From assembly GCA_937923325.1 (NCBI GenBank), contig CAKZUQ010000024.1, positions 1 to 46,468 on the forward strand: DNA of 46,468 nt, read 5' to 3'. This stretch comes from an uncultured Bacteriovoracaceae bacterium. GTDB taxonomy: Bacteria > Bdellovibrionota > Bacteriovoracia > Bacteriovoracales > Bacteriovoracaceae. Below, in pieces: positions 16,947-25,871 of the stretch (within the stretch, counting starts at the first letter, position 1; each line of letters starts with the position of its first letter). Both the position numbers and the translations under genes were made by a program. The notes under the pieces are model-generated. The model saw only the letters and a list, made by a program, of their open reading frames with translations, was not told the DNA's origin and ran no database searches.

Positions 16947-17831
16947 TTAACTCTCACTTGGCTTGAACCAGCATAATGGTCTAACACCTTTTTGATCACC
17001 AAACTTTCTATTACATGTACCTTTTGTCTCATCATCTTTTGAAACATCTATAGTATCACTCAGTGAACATATTGCTCCATTAAAGTATGTGTCAAGTCTA
17101 CATTGAGTTTCTGGGTGATTATGATCTGTGCTATTAACAACTTTTGGATTTGGTGTAGAAAACTTCACATCAGTTTGATTTCCTCTTAAATCTTGGAATA
17201 ATAAAGCTGTACTCAATCCAGCCATTGCACCTCTGGCACAGACGTTTCTCTCATCATCATTATTAAATCCTAGGTAACAGTCAATTCTTACTCTTGATGG
17301 TATTTTAGGATCGGAGAACATATCTTTTTTCTCTTCTTTGGCAAAGACTTTTCTTAGGCATTTTAAAGTTGCAAAGTAGTCGGCTTGTCCCTCATTAGTT
17401 GCCCATGATGTTGACCAAACACTTTTTTTCTTTGGTGCTCCACCAATGTGATGTCCAATTTCATGACAAACAACTAAAGCGAAGCCATCTGCTGTGATTG
17501 CTTCATGTCTCGCAAGACCACCAAACATAGATACTTTCCATGTTTTTCCTGATTGCTGTGCATATGCATTTACAGTTCCGTCATCCCATTTACGTATAAC
17601 TTTTAAATTTGCTCCCATTTGCTCAATAATAGGTGAATAAATAGCTTCAACCTTATCGATGACTTCGTTAAATGTTTTCTCATCAATGTTTGAATTTGTA
17701 ATTGATTCAGCATCAGCTGCAATGTAAAGGTCGTTTTCTGGTAAGAAACCCTCAGTTCCTTCTTCGTTACATGCAAAGCTATTCATCATGAATAAACTGG
17801 TTAAGCTAAGTAACATAATAAAATTTCTCAT
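16947..17831 (-). CDS. Secreted zinc metalloprotease (HExxH, gluzincin-like)
   Basis: A signal peptide (1-20, ending NSFA) is followed by a 274-aa mature protein. VCHEIGHHIGG provides His123, Glu124 and His127; Glu147 in NEGQADYF, 20 residues on, is the probable third zinc ligand, as in M48-like gluzincins. Many Cys in the second half (for example CLRKVF, CYLGF, CSLS, CNRKF, CWFK) suggest a disulfide-rich, extracytoplasmic enzyme. It stands alone between a terminator and a divergent gene. The exact peptidase family is not certain. Confidence 0.82.
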   Translation of the reverse strand: MRNFIMLLSLTSLFMMNSFACNEEGTEGFLPENDLYIAADAESITNSNIDEKTFNEVIDKVEAIYSPIIEQMGANLKVIRKWDDGTVNAYAQQSGKTWKVSMFGGLARHEAITADGFALVVCHEIGHHIGGAPKKKSVWSTSWATNEGQADYFATLKCLRKVFAKEEKKDMFSDPKIPSRVRIDCYLGFNNDDERNVCARGAMAGLSTALLFQDLRGNQTDVKFSTPNPKVVNSTDHNHPETQCRLDTYFNGAICSLSDTIDVSKDDETKGTCNRKFGDQKGVRPLCWFKPSES

Positions 17832-18027
17832 ATATCTAATCCTCCGTGATTATTAACAATGTCGTGAAGAATATTATTTCTATTTTGATGTGGAATGTCT
17901 AAATATTTTATCTTTGGTAAGAAGATGTAAGTTTCACTTTTTTTTTGAGAGTTCTTGTCAAGTAAACTCTTTTCTTTTTTATTTTCAATTAAACATTTTG
18001 TGTCGAAGTACCGATAAACCTTTTGAT

Positions 18028-18420
18028 ATGAAAGCTTTAATGATTACATTTATATTTTCTTTCACTTTATTTGCAAAAACTGCAGGAGTAAGAAAAGTTT
18101 CTTTTATAATAGATGATTATGGAATATATCCAGAATCAATTAGTGCTTTTGCTGGAGAAGTATTAGAGGTTTATGTAACCTCAACATCTAAAAAGAGTTG
18201 CCTCATGATTGAAGGTTATGATCTTTTTATTGCAGCTAAAAAAGGTATCGTTTCAGAAGGTAAAGTAACTTTAAATGACAGTGGAAGCTTTAAAGTTTAC
18301 TGTCCATCAGATAATTACAAAGCAAAAGTATCCGTGCTTCCTAATAAGCAGCAAAGAGCAATTGCAAGCTCTAGAGTAGATAGACCTACAGTCTGGACGC
18401 CTAAAGATTATAGCGAGTAA
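18028..18420 (+). CDS. Exported cupredoxin-fold protein
   Basis: I place the start at ATG 18028, which opens a proper signal peptide (MKALMITFIFSFTLFAKTAG). The longer frame from 17890 has no such signal and no ribosome-binding site. The mature 110 aa has the strand order of an EfeO/plastocyanin-like cupredoxin (VSFIIDDYGIYPESI, FAGEVLEVYVTST, GSFKVYCPSD). No His is present, so the usual type 1 copper site is lost; the two Cys (SCLM and VYCPS) may form a disulfide. It ends 5 bases before the CpaF gene and is probably cotranscribed with it. Confidence 0.65.
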   Translation: MKALMITFIFSFTLFAKTAGVRKVSFIIDDYGIYPESISAFAGEVLEVYVTSTSKKSCLMIEGYDLFIAAKKGIVSEGKVTLNDSGSFKVYCPSDNYKAKVSVLPNKQQRAIASSRVDRPTVWTPKDYSE

Positions 18421-18425
18421 TAACT

Positions 18426-19571
18426 ATGAGTTCAGTATTTCAAGATGCCATTAAATCATTACTTGCGCCAATAGGAGATCTATTGGATGACTCTAGTGTC
18501 TCTGAAATAATGATAAATGGTCCTCACGAAATATTTATAGAAAAAAGTGGTCTTGTTTTTAAAGCACCTAATCAATTTTCTGATGAGGAAGGTCTTATGG
18601 CCAGCATGAGAGCAATTGCTCAGTCCGTTGGGAGAGTGATCGATGCCGACAATCCAAGACTAGATGCAAGACTTCCAGATGGATCAAGAATTGCAGTTGT
18701 TATTCCTCCAATGGCAAAAAATGGAACAACTGTTGCCATAAGAAAGTTTTCAGAAGAAAAATTAGGGCTTAAAGATTTAATTAACTTTGGTTCGGTTAGT
18801 GCTGATGCTGCAAGATTTTTAGACTGTTGCATGTACTTAGGAAAAAATACTTTAGTTTCTGGTGGTACGGGGTCTGGTAAGACAACAATGCTAAATATTT
18901 TGGGAACAAGAATGCCTAAGACTCAAAGGCTTATAATTATAGAGGATTCAGCCGAACTTCAAATACATGCAGAGCACGTCGTTCAGTTTGAAACAAGAAA
19001 AGGTAACCCTGAAAGAGGAATTACTGAAGTTTCCATTAGAGACCTTGTTGAATCATCTTTAAGACTTAGACCTGATCGAATTATTGTTGGAGAGGTTAGA
19101 GGGGAAGAGGCCTTAGACCTATTAAATGCAATGGGTACAGGTCACGAGGGAAGTATGGGAACAGTTCATGCCAATACTCCATTAGATGCATGTACTAGAA
19201 TTGAAACTCTTTGTATGATGGGTGAATCTCGAATTCCTGCAGATGCGATTAGAAAAATGGTAGGTTCTTCAATTCAACTGATTGTTCAATGTAATAGATA
19301 TCACGATGGAGGAAGAAGAACTTCTCACATCTCAGAAGTACTTGGCGTAAATGCTCAAGGGCAATATATTGTTAGAGATATTTTTAGATGGATTCAGACT
19401 GGAAAAGATCAAGATTCTGGAAAGTATATAGGTGAGATGGTTCCTTGCGGGTATATACCAACTTGGTTCTCAGAAATTGTGGCCAATAAACTACCATTTC
19501 CTAAATCTAAGTTTCAAGCACCGGACTGGGCCATACCGCAGTTATTAGAAGAGAAGAAGAAAGTTGCATAA
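18426..19571 (+). CDS. cpaF: CpaF/TadA-family secretion ATPase
   Basis: A hexameric secretion ATPase of the type II/IV superfamily. Walker A is GGTGSGKT (146-153), the Asp box IIEDSAELQ (171-179), Walker B RIIVGEVRGEEA (218-229) and the His box GTGHEGSMGTVHAN (237-250). The N-terminal domain begins DDSSVSEIMINGP, typical of CpaF/VirB11 relatives. It would power a Flp/Tad pilus or similar machine. No other tad/cpa gene is nearby; instead it sits between a cupredoxin-like and a YfiM-like gene, so it is an orphan here. It overlaps the next frame's possible early start, but not its preferred one. Confidence 0.92.
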   Translation: MSSVFQDAIKSLLAPIGDLLDDSSVSEIMINGPHEIFIEKSGLVFKAPNQFSDEEGLMASMRAIAQSVGRVIDADNPRLDARLPDGSRIAVVIPPMAKNGTTVAIRKFSEEKLGLKDLINFGSVSADAARFLDCCMYLGKNTLVSGGTGSGKTTMLNILGTRMPKTQRLIIIEDSAELQIHAEHVVQFETRKGNPERGITEVSIRDLVESSLRLRPDRIIVGEVRGEEALDLLNAMGTGHEGSMGTVHANTPLDACTRIETLCMMGESRIPADAIRKMVGSSIQLIVQCNRYHDGGRRTSHISEVLGVNAQGQYIVRDIFRWIQTGKDQDSGKYIGEMVPCGYIPTWFSEIVANKLPFPKSKFQAPDWAIPQLLEEKKKVA

Positions 19572-19599
19572 ATTTAAAATTAAGAGAGCAGAACAACTT

Positions 19600-20403
19600 A
19601 TGTTAAGATTTATTTACAGTGTATTAATACTTTTTTCATGTAGTCTTTTGGCCCAAAAAACACAAGTGCTTGAAAAAAAAACTAGTTTAAAACTTCCTAA
19701 AGTCGACTTATCTACATTAAAATTAGAAACAGATGAGGAGAAGGTTAATACTAATATTGATATAGAACTTTTTATAAAAAAGAACTTTAAAGACTTTAAC
19801 GCTAAAACTGTGAACCTTAATGGAGAACCACTTACTATAATCTCTTTAAAAAAGCGAGGTGGGTTTGGTTTAACTGAAAAGTATTATTGTGCAGAAACTG
19901 GTGAACCTGTGATTCCGAATTTAAATTTTGGAGACATAGCAGCGTTTAGTAGTATTCTTACTTTAAATACAGTGACAGCTAAGATTTATTTAGATCGTAA
20001 TCATACACCTAGAAGTGATAAGCTTCTTCATTTTACGACAGGTTATAATATTGGTTCATTTGGAACAGGTTTAGCTCAATTAATTCTTCCAAAGAAAATG
20101 AAAAGAAGAAGGCTTATTGCGTTCTTAGCAGGATCTGGTCTGGCAATACTATCTGGGATAGCTAAGGAAGTTAAAGATAGTGATGGGAGTGGAAATGTTG
20201 AATTACTAGATGCTCTTGCTACAAGTGCAGGCGGTGTAACTGGAGCAGCAATATTCTCATTAACTGATGTTCAAAGAATTTTTTCAAAAAACAAAAGAAA
20301 AAAAATAAAAGAAAACTCTTATGAATTATCTGATCTTGAAAGATTAGAGCTAGAGTTAGCAGCAAAAGAGTTGCAAAAAATAAAAAACGTACCTTCAAAT
20401 TAA
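19600..20403 (+). CDS. Exported YfiM/DUF2279-like membrane protein
   Basis: The preferred start is ATG 19600, giving a signal peptide (MLRFIYSVLILFSCSLLAQ); a TTG at 19564 inside cpaF would add 12 charged residues. The middle has DKLLHFTTGYNIGSFGTG, then a hydrophobic stretch, GIAKEVKD and LDALATSAGGVTGAAIF. This order (DKxxHF, KExxD, DxxATxxGGxxG) is that of YfiM-like inner-membrane/periplasmic proteins of unknown function. The C-terminal 60 residues are highly charged. It follows cpaF by 28 bases. Confidence 0.65.
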   Translation: MLRFIYSVLILFSCSLLAQKTQVLEKKTSLKLPKVDLSTLKLETDEEKVNTNIDIELFIKKNFKDFNAKTVNLNGEPLTIISLKKRGGFGLTEKYYCAETGEPVIPNLNFGDIAAFSSILTLNTVTAKIYLDRNHTPRSDKLLHFTTGYNIGSFGTGLAQLILPKKMKRRRLIAFLAGSGLAILSGIAKEVKDSDGSGNVELLDALATSAGGVTGAAIFSLTDVQRIFSKNKRKKIKENSYELSDLERLELELAAKELQKIKNVPSN

Positions 20404-20432
20404 TTATTGATTTTATAAGAATTATTAAAGGC

Positions 20433-20465
20433 ATAATTTTTTAAAAAAAATATTTTTTAAATTAT
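20433..20465. terminator. A/T-only hairpin between convergent genes
   Basis: ATAATTT plus AAAAAA on the left pairs with TTTTTTAAATTAT on the right, with a three-base bulge. It lies between the YfiM-like gene and the convergent cyclase gene and may end either transcript. Evidence is structural only, and A/T-only stems are weak. Confidence 0.3.
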
Positions 20466-21743
20466 AACTATGTCCATCTCTTCGTTTATACCTGGTACTT
20501 TTTGAGATAATTGAACATTTAGATCAAAATTTTGTAGGCCCTGTTTCAAAGATAAGTCGTAAGTTTCTTTTGTCGTAATTGCTTTTTGATTTATGTCTTT
20601 TGTATATTTTTCTAGTTTGGCAGCATAGTTAACAGCATTTCCTATTGTCGTATATTCAAGCCTTGTCGAGGAGCCTGTGGTTCCAAATATTACTGAACCA
20701 ACGCAAGACGCTTGACCAATATCTATTAGTGTAAAACCTTTTAAACTTCTATCTTCGTTCCAGTTCTGAGCAGCTATTTTAATTTCTTGCATTGCTGTTA
20801 ACATATCCTTTGCATATGTTTTAGATTCATTAGCTGCTCCAAAGTGAGCAAAGATACCATCTCCCATATATTTATCTATCGCTCCATTATTCTTTAAAAT
20901 AATAGGAACAACTATTTCTTGATAATCTGAGATTACACATAGAGTCTTTTTCGGTGACCATGTCGAAGTAATCTTAGTGAAGTTTCTTAAATCTATCATT
21001 AAGATACCGGCATTTCTTGTTACTCCTGTACCTACCTCTAAATGACTAGAGCTTGAAGATAAATTTTGAACAACTTCTTTACTGAAAAATTTTGACATAT
21101 TTTTTTTACTAAAAGAATCAATCTTAGATGTTATAAGTAATTTCTTTTTTCTATGAACTGATATTGCTGATATTACAGTCACGACAATAAGTCCTAGAAG
21201 TTTTTCAATCTCTGCTCCAATAAGAATATCATGACTTTTTGTATACTCTATAAAACTTCTTGTTATATTTGTTTCTTTATGAATCAAAGCATAAGAAACG
21301 AGGTAAAGCCAAGAAAGGATAGATAGTATTCCTGTTGTTAATACATAGCTAACTTCATATCTTAAATTTCTAAGAACTATAAAAAAGAAATAATATATAA
21401 ATGTTGGTGACTTTAAGTATAAACTTGGTGGTTGAGAGTATTGGATATGGAAAGTCCACATTAAACCTGTAACAATTAAAACATCAAAGAAAATAGATAG
21501 AAAAAGAACAGTTTTATTAATTTGTCTTTTGTAGGAAAAAATTAATTTTATTAAAGATACAAAACCATAGACTCCTAAAAAGTACGGAAGTATTTCAAAA
21601 GTTGGAGAATATTTTCTGTTGAAAATTGATACTAACCAAAAAAGTAAAATAAACAGAGAAAAAAAGAGTTGGGCCCAGGAAACAAAAATTTCTGATTTAT
21701 GTAATTCTTCTTTTATATCTTTCTCTATCTCATTAGTCTGCAT
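20457..21743 (-). CDS. Membrane-bound class III adenylate/guanylate cyclase
   Basis: The first 200 residues contain about six membrane segments (20-41, 50-70, 78-98, 111-124, 131-155, 176-196). The cyclase domain follows at about 240-390. Metal-binding Asp251 (MIDLRNF) and Asp295 (MGDG) are intact; Lys291 and Thr365 are the purine-specifying positions and fit an adenylate cyclase of the Lys/Thr type. Asn372 is kept, but the transition-state Arg is replaced by Lys376 (NYAAKLE). Activity may therefore be altered. A sensor for a membrane or external signal producing cAMP is the likely role. Monocistronic, facing away from eno. Confidence 0.88.
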   Translation of the reverse strand: MQTNEIEKDIKEELHKSEIFVSWAQLFFSLFILLFWLVSIFNRKYSPTFEILPYFLGVYGFVSLIKLIFSYKRQINKTVLFLSIFFDVLIVTGLMWTFHIQYSQPPSLYLKSPTFIYYFFFIVLRNLRYEVSYVLTTGILSILSWLYLVSYALIHKETNITRSFIEYTKSHDILIGAEIEKLLGLIVVTVISAISVHRKKKLLITSKIDSFSKKNMSKFFSKEVVQNLSSSSSHLEVGTGVTRNAGILMIDLRNFTKITSTWSPKKTLCVISDYQEIVVPIILKNNGAIDKYMGDGIFAHFGAANESKTYAKDMLTAMQEIKIAAQNWNEDRSLKGFTLIDIGQASCVGSVIFGTTGSSTRLEYTTIGNAVNYAAKLEKYTKDINQKAITTKETYDLSLKQGLQNFDLNVQLSQKVPGINEEMDIVII

Positions 21744-21820
21744 AAATAATACTTTCTCACATTTATTGGTAAATTATAATAATATTGTTGTTAGAAACTT
21801 GAGTAATATATTTTCTTCGA

Positions 21821-21848
21821 TTTACTTTTGAATTGTTTGAGTTAAAAT
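21821..21848 (+). promoter_or_regulatory. Probable sigma-70-type promoter of eno
   Basis: TTTACT (21821-21826) and TAAAAT (21843-21848) are 16 bases apart, 28 bases upstream of the enolase ATG, which has an AGGAG ribosome-binding site. Confidence 0.45.
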
Positions 21849-21875
21849 AATTCAGATTAACGTTAGGAGATTAAT

Positions 21876-23165
21876 ATGTCTAAGATTACTAAAATTATAG
21901 CTCGTCAAATACTAGATTCAAGAGGAAACCCCACTGTTGAGGTTGATTTACATACTGAGTCTAGTCATATTGGAAGAGCATCTGTGCCTTCTGGAGCATC
22001 TACAGGATCAAGAGAAGCATTAGAGCTCAGAGACGGCGATAAAACAATTTTTATGGGAAAGTCTGTCTATAAGGCAATTGCAAACATTAATGAAAAAATC
22101 GCTCCAAAAATTATTGGTATGGATTCTTTAGACATCAGATCTATCGACAATGTAATGCTTGAAATCGATGGAACAGACTTTAAGAACAACTTAGGTGCAA
22201 ATGCAATGCTTGCAGTTTCTATGGCCGCATGTAGAGCAGGAGCAAGTGAACTAGGTCTACCTTTGTATAAATATTTAAGAGAACATCTAAATTGTCCAAA
22301 TAGAATTGGAGACTATCTATTACCATCGCCTTTAATGAATATAATTAATGGTGGAGAACACGCTTCAAATAATTTAGATATTCAAGAGTTTATGATTGTT
22401 CCACACCTTAAAGATAAATCATTTTCTGAAAACTTAAGAGCTGGAGTTGAAGTCTTTCATAATCTAAAAAAAGTATTAGAATCTAAAGGTTATAGCACTA
22501 ATGTTGGAGATGAGGGCGGATTTGCACCAAATCTTCAATCTCAAGCCGAAGCCTTTACTTGTATCGAAGAGGCAATAAATAAGGCTGGTTACAAGTTTGG
22601 AGAAGATATCTCAATTAGTTTAGATTGCGCAGCCTCTGAGTTTTATAATAAAGAAAAAAATATCTACAAAATGGAAGGTAAAGAATTCTCTTCACAAGAC
22701 ATGATTTCTTATTATTCAGACCTTGTAAAAAATCTTCCAATCTACTCTATTGAAGATGGATTAGATGAGAGTGATCATGCAGGATGGACTGAGAAAACAA
22801 AAGCTCTAGGTGATAAAACAGTATTGGTTGGTGATGATCTTTTTGTTACTAATGAAAAGATATTCTCAAAGGGAATTGAGAGTGGTGAGGCAAATGCAAT
22901 TTTAGTTAAAATAAATCAAATTGGAACGATCTCTGAAACCTTTGATACTATAAATTTAGCTTATGAAAGTAATTATAAAGTTGTAATATCTCACAGGTCA
23001 GGTGAAACGGCCGATGATTTTATAGCTGATTTAGCTGTTGCCACTGCTGCTGGGCACATTAAGACCGGATCAGCGAGTAGATCTGATAGGATCGAAAAGT
23101 ACAATCAATTACTAAGAATCGAAGAAGAACTAGGCAAATCTGCCAAGTATACTCCAGTAATATAG
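21876..23165 (+). CDS. eno: Enolase (phosphopyruvate hydratase)
   Basis: Enolase interconverts 2-phosphoglycerate and phosphoenolpyruvate in glycolysis and gluconeogenesis. The 429-aa protein is full length. Visible signatures: [13 protein letters not shown] at the N-terminus, [20 protein letters not shown], the metal-binding Asp/Glu in [14 protein letters not shown] and VGDDLFVTN, catalytic Lys in LVKINQIGT, and SHRSGETAD with the following LKTG-like [11 protein letters not shown]. It is monocistronic with its own promoter. Confidence 0.98.
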   Translation: MSKITKIIARQILDSRGNPTVEVDLHTESSHIGRASVPSGASTGSREALELRDGDKTIFMGKSVYKAIANINEKIAPKIIGMDSLDIRSIDNVMLEIDGTDFKNNLGANAMLAVSMAACRAGASELGLPLYKYLREHLNCPNRIGDYLLPSPLMNIINGGEHASNNLDIQEFMIVPHLKDKSFSENLRAGVEVFHNLKKVLESKGYSTNVGDEGGFAPNLQSQAEAFTCIEEAINKAGYKFGEDISISLDCAASEFYNKEKNIYKMEGKEFSSQDMISYYSDLVKNLPIYSIEDGLDESDHAGWTEKTKALGDKTVLVGDDLFVTNEKIFSKGIESGEANAILVKINQIGTISETFDTINLAYESNYKVVISHRSGETADDFIADLAVATAAGHIKTGSASRSDRIEKYNQLLRIEEELGKSAKYTPVI

Positions 23166-23167
23166 AT

Positions 23168-23187
23168 AACTTATAAGTTTTTTTTTA
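23168..23187 (+). terminator. Weak terminator candidate after eno
   Basis: AACTTATAAGTT (23168-23179) can form a four-pair stem with a TATA loop, followed by a run of T to 23187. The stem is short, so termination may rely on the stronger hairpin at 23201-23245 as well. Confidence 0.35.
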
Positions 23188-23200
23188 TTTGTCTTGCAAG

Positions 23201-23245
23201 GCTTCCTACTTTCCCATTAAACTATATAAGTGGGAAAGTGAGGCC
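23201..23245 (+). promoter_or_regulatory. Strong hairpin covering the ribosome-binding site of the next gene
   Basis: ACTTTCCCA (23208-23216) and TGGGAAAGT (23231-23239) are perfect complements; outer CCT/AGG and GGC/GCC pairings can extend the stem with bulges. The right arm includes GTGAGG, the Shine-Dalgarno of the ATG at 23250. Folding would hide that site. Confidence 0.55.
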
Positions 23246-23249
23246 AATT

Positions 23250-23849
23250 ATGTTGACTAAATACTTCGTTGCTTTGAAATTCAAAAATGACTCAGCTTTA
23301 TATCGAACTATAGATGGTTTTAAAAAACGATTTGATCCAAAATATAAATCAGACTCATTTCCACATATGTCTATGCTTGCTCCATTTTTAATGGAACCTA
23401 AAGATGAACTAAACCTTATTGAAACTTTAAAAGAAGAGACTCAAACGTTCTTTTATGGCCATGAAGGAGCTATAAAACTAAATTTTTCAGGAATAGATAT
23501 TGTCAAGTATTCAAAGAATCATTTACTTTTTTTAAATCCAATGAATGTAGATAATATGGGGTACTGTATTGATTTAGTTCAAGCAATTTGTGAAGGCTTT
23601 ATTCCAAATAATATAAATTATAAAAAAAATAAAAAACAACTTATGCAACTTGCTTCTTTTAAGTCCTCCTCAGCTCTTTATTTAGCTTTAGAAGATCTTA
23701 AAGAGCAATCTTTTACAAATTCAGGAATGAAGGTCGACTCCATTGTTCTTATGAAAAAATCTTATGGTAATTGGCAAGAAAGAGATCAAATTTTAAAATT
23801 CCAAGACAAATTTGACGAGTTATTGCAAATACAAACTCTCGCTCTATAA
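23250..23849 (+). CDS. 2H phosphoesterase-like protein (2'-5' RNA ligase fold), degenerate
   Basis: The 199-aa protein has the layout of the 2H (LigT/CPDase) superfamily: an opening strand YFVALKF, a first motif FPHMSMLAPF with His-x-Ser, and a closing SIVLMKKSYGNWQERDQIL segment. The second HxT/S motif should fall near QLMQLASF, where His is replaced. With one of two catalytic histidines missing, phosphodiesterase activity is doubtful. I chose ATG 23250, which has GTGAGG upstream, over the GTG at 23238, which lies inside that site. Role unknown. Confidence 0.6.
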   Translation: MLTKYFVALKFKNDSALYRTIDGFKKRFDPKYKSDSFPHMSMLAPFLMEPKDELNLIETLKEETQTFFYGHEGAIKLNFSGIDIVKYSKNHLLFLNPMNVDNMGYCIDLVQAICEGFIPNNINYKKNKKQLMQLASFKSSSALYLALEDLKEQSFTNSGMKVDSIVLMKKSYGNWQERDQILKFQDKFDELLQIQTLAL

Positions 23850-23856
23850 TAAGTGA

Positions 23857-25041
23857 ATGGTAAAAATAATAATTTTAGTAGTTTTCAGCTCTCTAGTTTC
23901 TCATGCTCATGATTCATATATATCTAGAACTCAGTCTTTGAGCGAGGATGGATATGAAATTAGCTTTATAAATAGTTATTTTAAAACCTCATCACTTGTT
24001 TTTAGTGATGGAAAGGTAGAAGCTCTAGAAGAAGGAGAGTCATACCAAACAGTAAATTCTACTTTGGGATTTAAATATGCTCCAACTTCAAATCTTGAAG
24101 TCTTTACAAGTGTAAGGTTTAGATTGAATCAATCATCAGAATTAATAAACTCTGTTTCAGAGTCATTTTCTGTATCTGGGACAGAGTCATTCTTTATTGG
24201 AATAAATTATGGGTCAGGTAGAACTGAAGGCTATCAATATATGCTTAAAGCAATTTATAGGCAGTCTCTATATTCTAATGATTACTTTGATGTCTTGCCT
24301 AGTACTGAAAGCATTGCTCTAGGTGATGGTGGAGTTGGGCTATTATTTGGCCTTGGACTGTCATATATTTCTAAAGATAATAATTATTATGAATTTGATA
24401 TCGATTTTAGAAATCCTTCTAATCGACTCTCGAGTGAGGTTAAACTGGATACTAGAGTTTCTATCGCTTGGAGACCAATAAGCTTTATTTTTGGATTAGA
24501 ATACTTAGCTTCCTTAGGTGAAGATCAATTTGGAAATAATCCAAGTGATAAAGAGCAATTATCAAGTGGATCTACTAATCTTTACAACAGTATAAATAGG
24601 ACATATGCTGAGCCTTATGCTGGTGTAAACTTAAGACTAAGTTCAACGTGGAGACTTGAAAGTCGTTTTGCTCAAAGAGTTTCTGGAAAATCAACTGACT
24701 TAGGAATGAGAGGAGAGTTGTCTTTAATAAAAAGAGTTTCAAACTCAAATAATTTTCAAAATAAAAATAATTCTTTTAAACAATATGAGATTGAAGGAAT
24801 TGTTACTAAAATTACAAAATCTAGAAAAGCAGTTATCGTAGACCAAGGAGTTAGCGCTGGACTTAAAAAAGGAGATCGTGTTGATTTTTATCACTTTGAC
24901 TTTGTTGATGGAGATGAGCTAATCGCTGCGGGAGTCGTTATAAAATCAAGTTATGATAAGGCCATAGTTAAAGTTATGAAAAGGTATTCAAAAAGAAAAA
25001 TTAAAGATGGCACGGTTATTAGAGCTGGTTTAATTCGTTAA
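23857..25041 (+). CDS. Outer-membrane beta-barrel protein with a C-terminal SH3-like domain
   Basis: A signal peptide (1-17, VSHA) is followed by about 290 residues of alternating amphipathic strands with many aromatic strand ends (FTSVRFRL, FFIGINYG, LSYISKDNNYYEFDIDF, VSIAWRPISFIFGLEYL), typical of an outer-membrane barrel. Residues about 310-394 form a separate beta domain (IEGIVTKITKSRKAVIVDQG, AGLKKGDRVDFYHF, GTVIRAGLI) like the C-terminal domain of FlgT-type and other periplasmic proteins. It follows the 2H-like gene by 7 bases. The 3' end overlaps the convergent DAHP synthase gene by 23 bases. Confidence 0.72.
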   Translation: MVKIIILVVFSSLVSHAHDSYISRTQSLSEDGYEISFINSYFKTSSLVFSDGKVEALEEGESYQTVNSTLGFKYAPTSNLEVFTSVRFRLNQSSELINSVSESFSVSGTESFFIGINYGSGRTEGYQYMLKAIYRQSLYSNDYFDVLPSTESIALGDGGVGLLFGLGLSYISKDNNYYEFDIDFRNPSNRLSSEVKLDTRVSIAWRPISFIFGLEYLASLGEDQFGNNPSDKEQLSSGSTNLYNSINRTYAEPYAGVNLRLSSTWRLESRFAQRVSGKSTDLGMRGELSLIKRVSNSNNFQNKNNSFKQYEIEGIVTKITKSRKAVIVDQGVSAGLKKGDRVDFYHFDFVDGDELIAAGVVIKSSYDKAIVKVMKRYSKRKIKDGTVIRAGLIR

Positions 25042-25789
25042 AAAAATTAGTACAATCTTCAATTGAAATAGCTTGGTCTTTATCACTCACTGACTCTTTA
25101 GGAGTTGGATGAACTTCTACTATTACACCACTAAAGTCCATCGCCAACGATGCTTTAGTAAGAGGTAATACATATTCAGATTTTTTAGTGCCATGACTTG
25201 GATCTATTATTACCTTGTAACCTTCTAATTTTGCTTTTAAAGCATTTACAAAGTCTAAATTTACACCAGTTTCTGAAGTGAATGATCTAGAACCTCTTTC
25301 ACATAATAGAATTTGATCTTTAGTAATAGAGTCTTGTCTTAAGTATTTAGAAGCTTCGATCCATTCTTTATAAGTATTAGCAAAACCTCTTTTTAATAAA
25401 ACGTACTCATGTTTTTTAGAATCAAAATTTGAGGATATATATTTTAGTAATTCAAAATTTTGCATATTTCTTGCACCAATTTGAATTATATTTGCAATAT
25501 GCTTTATCATCTCAAACTGTTCAGCAGAACAAACCTCACAAACAAATTTAAGATCTGGATATTTAGATCTTAACTTTTCAAGAACTTTAACTCCTTCAAG
25601 ACCCATACCTTGAAAGCTATTTGGAGACGTTCTAGGTTTGAAAGCCTGAGTTCTTAAATAAGATATGCCAATGTTTTTGGCCATAATGGCAATAGACTCA
25701 ATTTGATCATAGCTCTCTAGTGCGCAAGGACCTAAGATTATGATTTTATTTGTTTTATTTATTAGCAAAGTACTACTCCAAAAGGGCAA
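25019..25789 (-). CDS. 3-deoxy-7-phosphoheptulonate (DAHP) synthase, type I-beta
   Basis: First enzyme of the shikimate pathway, joining phosphoenolpyruvate and erythrose 4-phosphate. Motifs in order: GPCALES, RTQAFKPRTSPNSFQGMG, QIGARNMQN, LLKRG, ILCERGSRSF, IDPSHGTKKSEYV and VEVHPTPKESVSDKDQAI. The 256-aa length and these signatures fit the short I-beta type without a chorismate mutase or ferredoxin-like regulatory domain. KDO8P synthase is the main alternative, but the PRTSPNSFQG form favours DAHPS. A separate chorismate mutase gene lies at 40308. Confidence 0.9.
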   Translation of the reverse strand: MPFWSSTLLINKTNKIIILGPCALESYDQIESIAIMAKNIGISYLRTQAFKPRTSPNSFQGMGLEGVKVLEKLRSKYPDLKFVCEVCSAEQFEMIKHIANIIQIGARNMQNFELLKYISSNFDSKKHEYVLLKRGFANTYKEWIEASKYLRQDSITKDQILLCERGSRSFTSETGVNLDFVNALKAKLEGYKVIIDPSHGTKKSEYVLPLTKASLAMDFSGVIVEVHPTPKESVSDKDQAISIEDCTNFFNELNQL

Positions 25790-25871
25790 ATTTTATAACT
25801 GTTTGTAAGTTAATAGAATTAGATTAAAATGAGGTATAAATGTTTATTTTTTTTATGACAAGGAAATTTTA

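Noticed and set aside
17890..18027. N-terminal extension of the cupredoxin-like gene
   Set aside because: The extension lacks a ribosome-binding site and would hide the clear signal peptide that starts at 18028.
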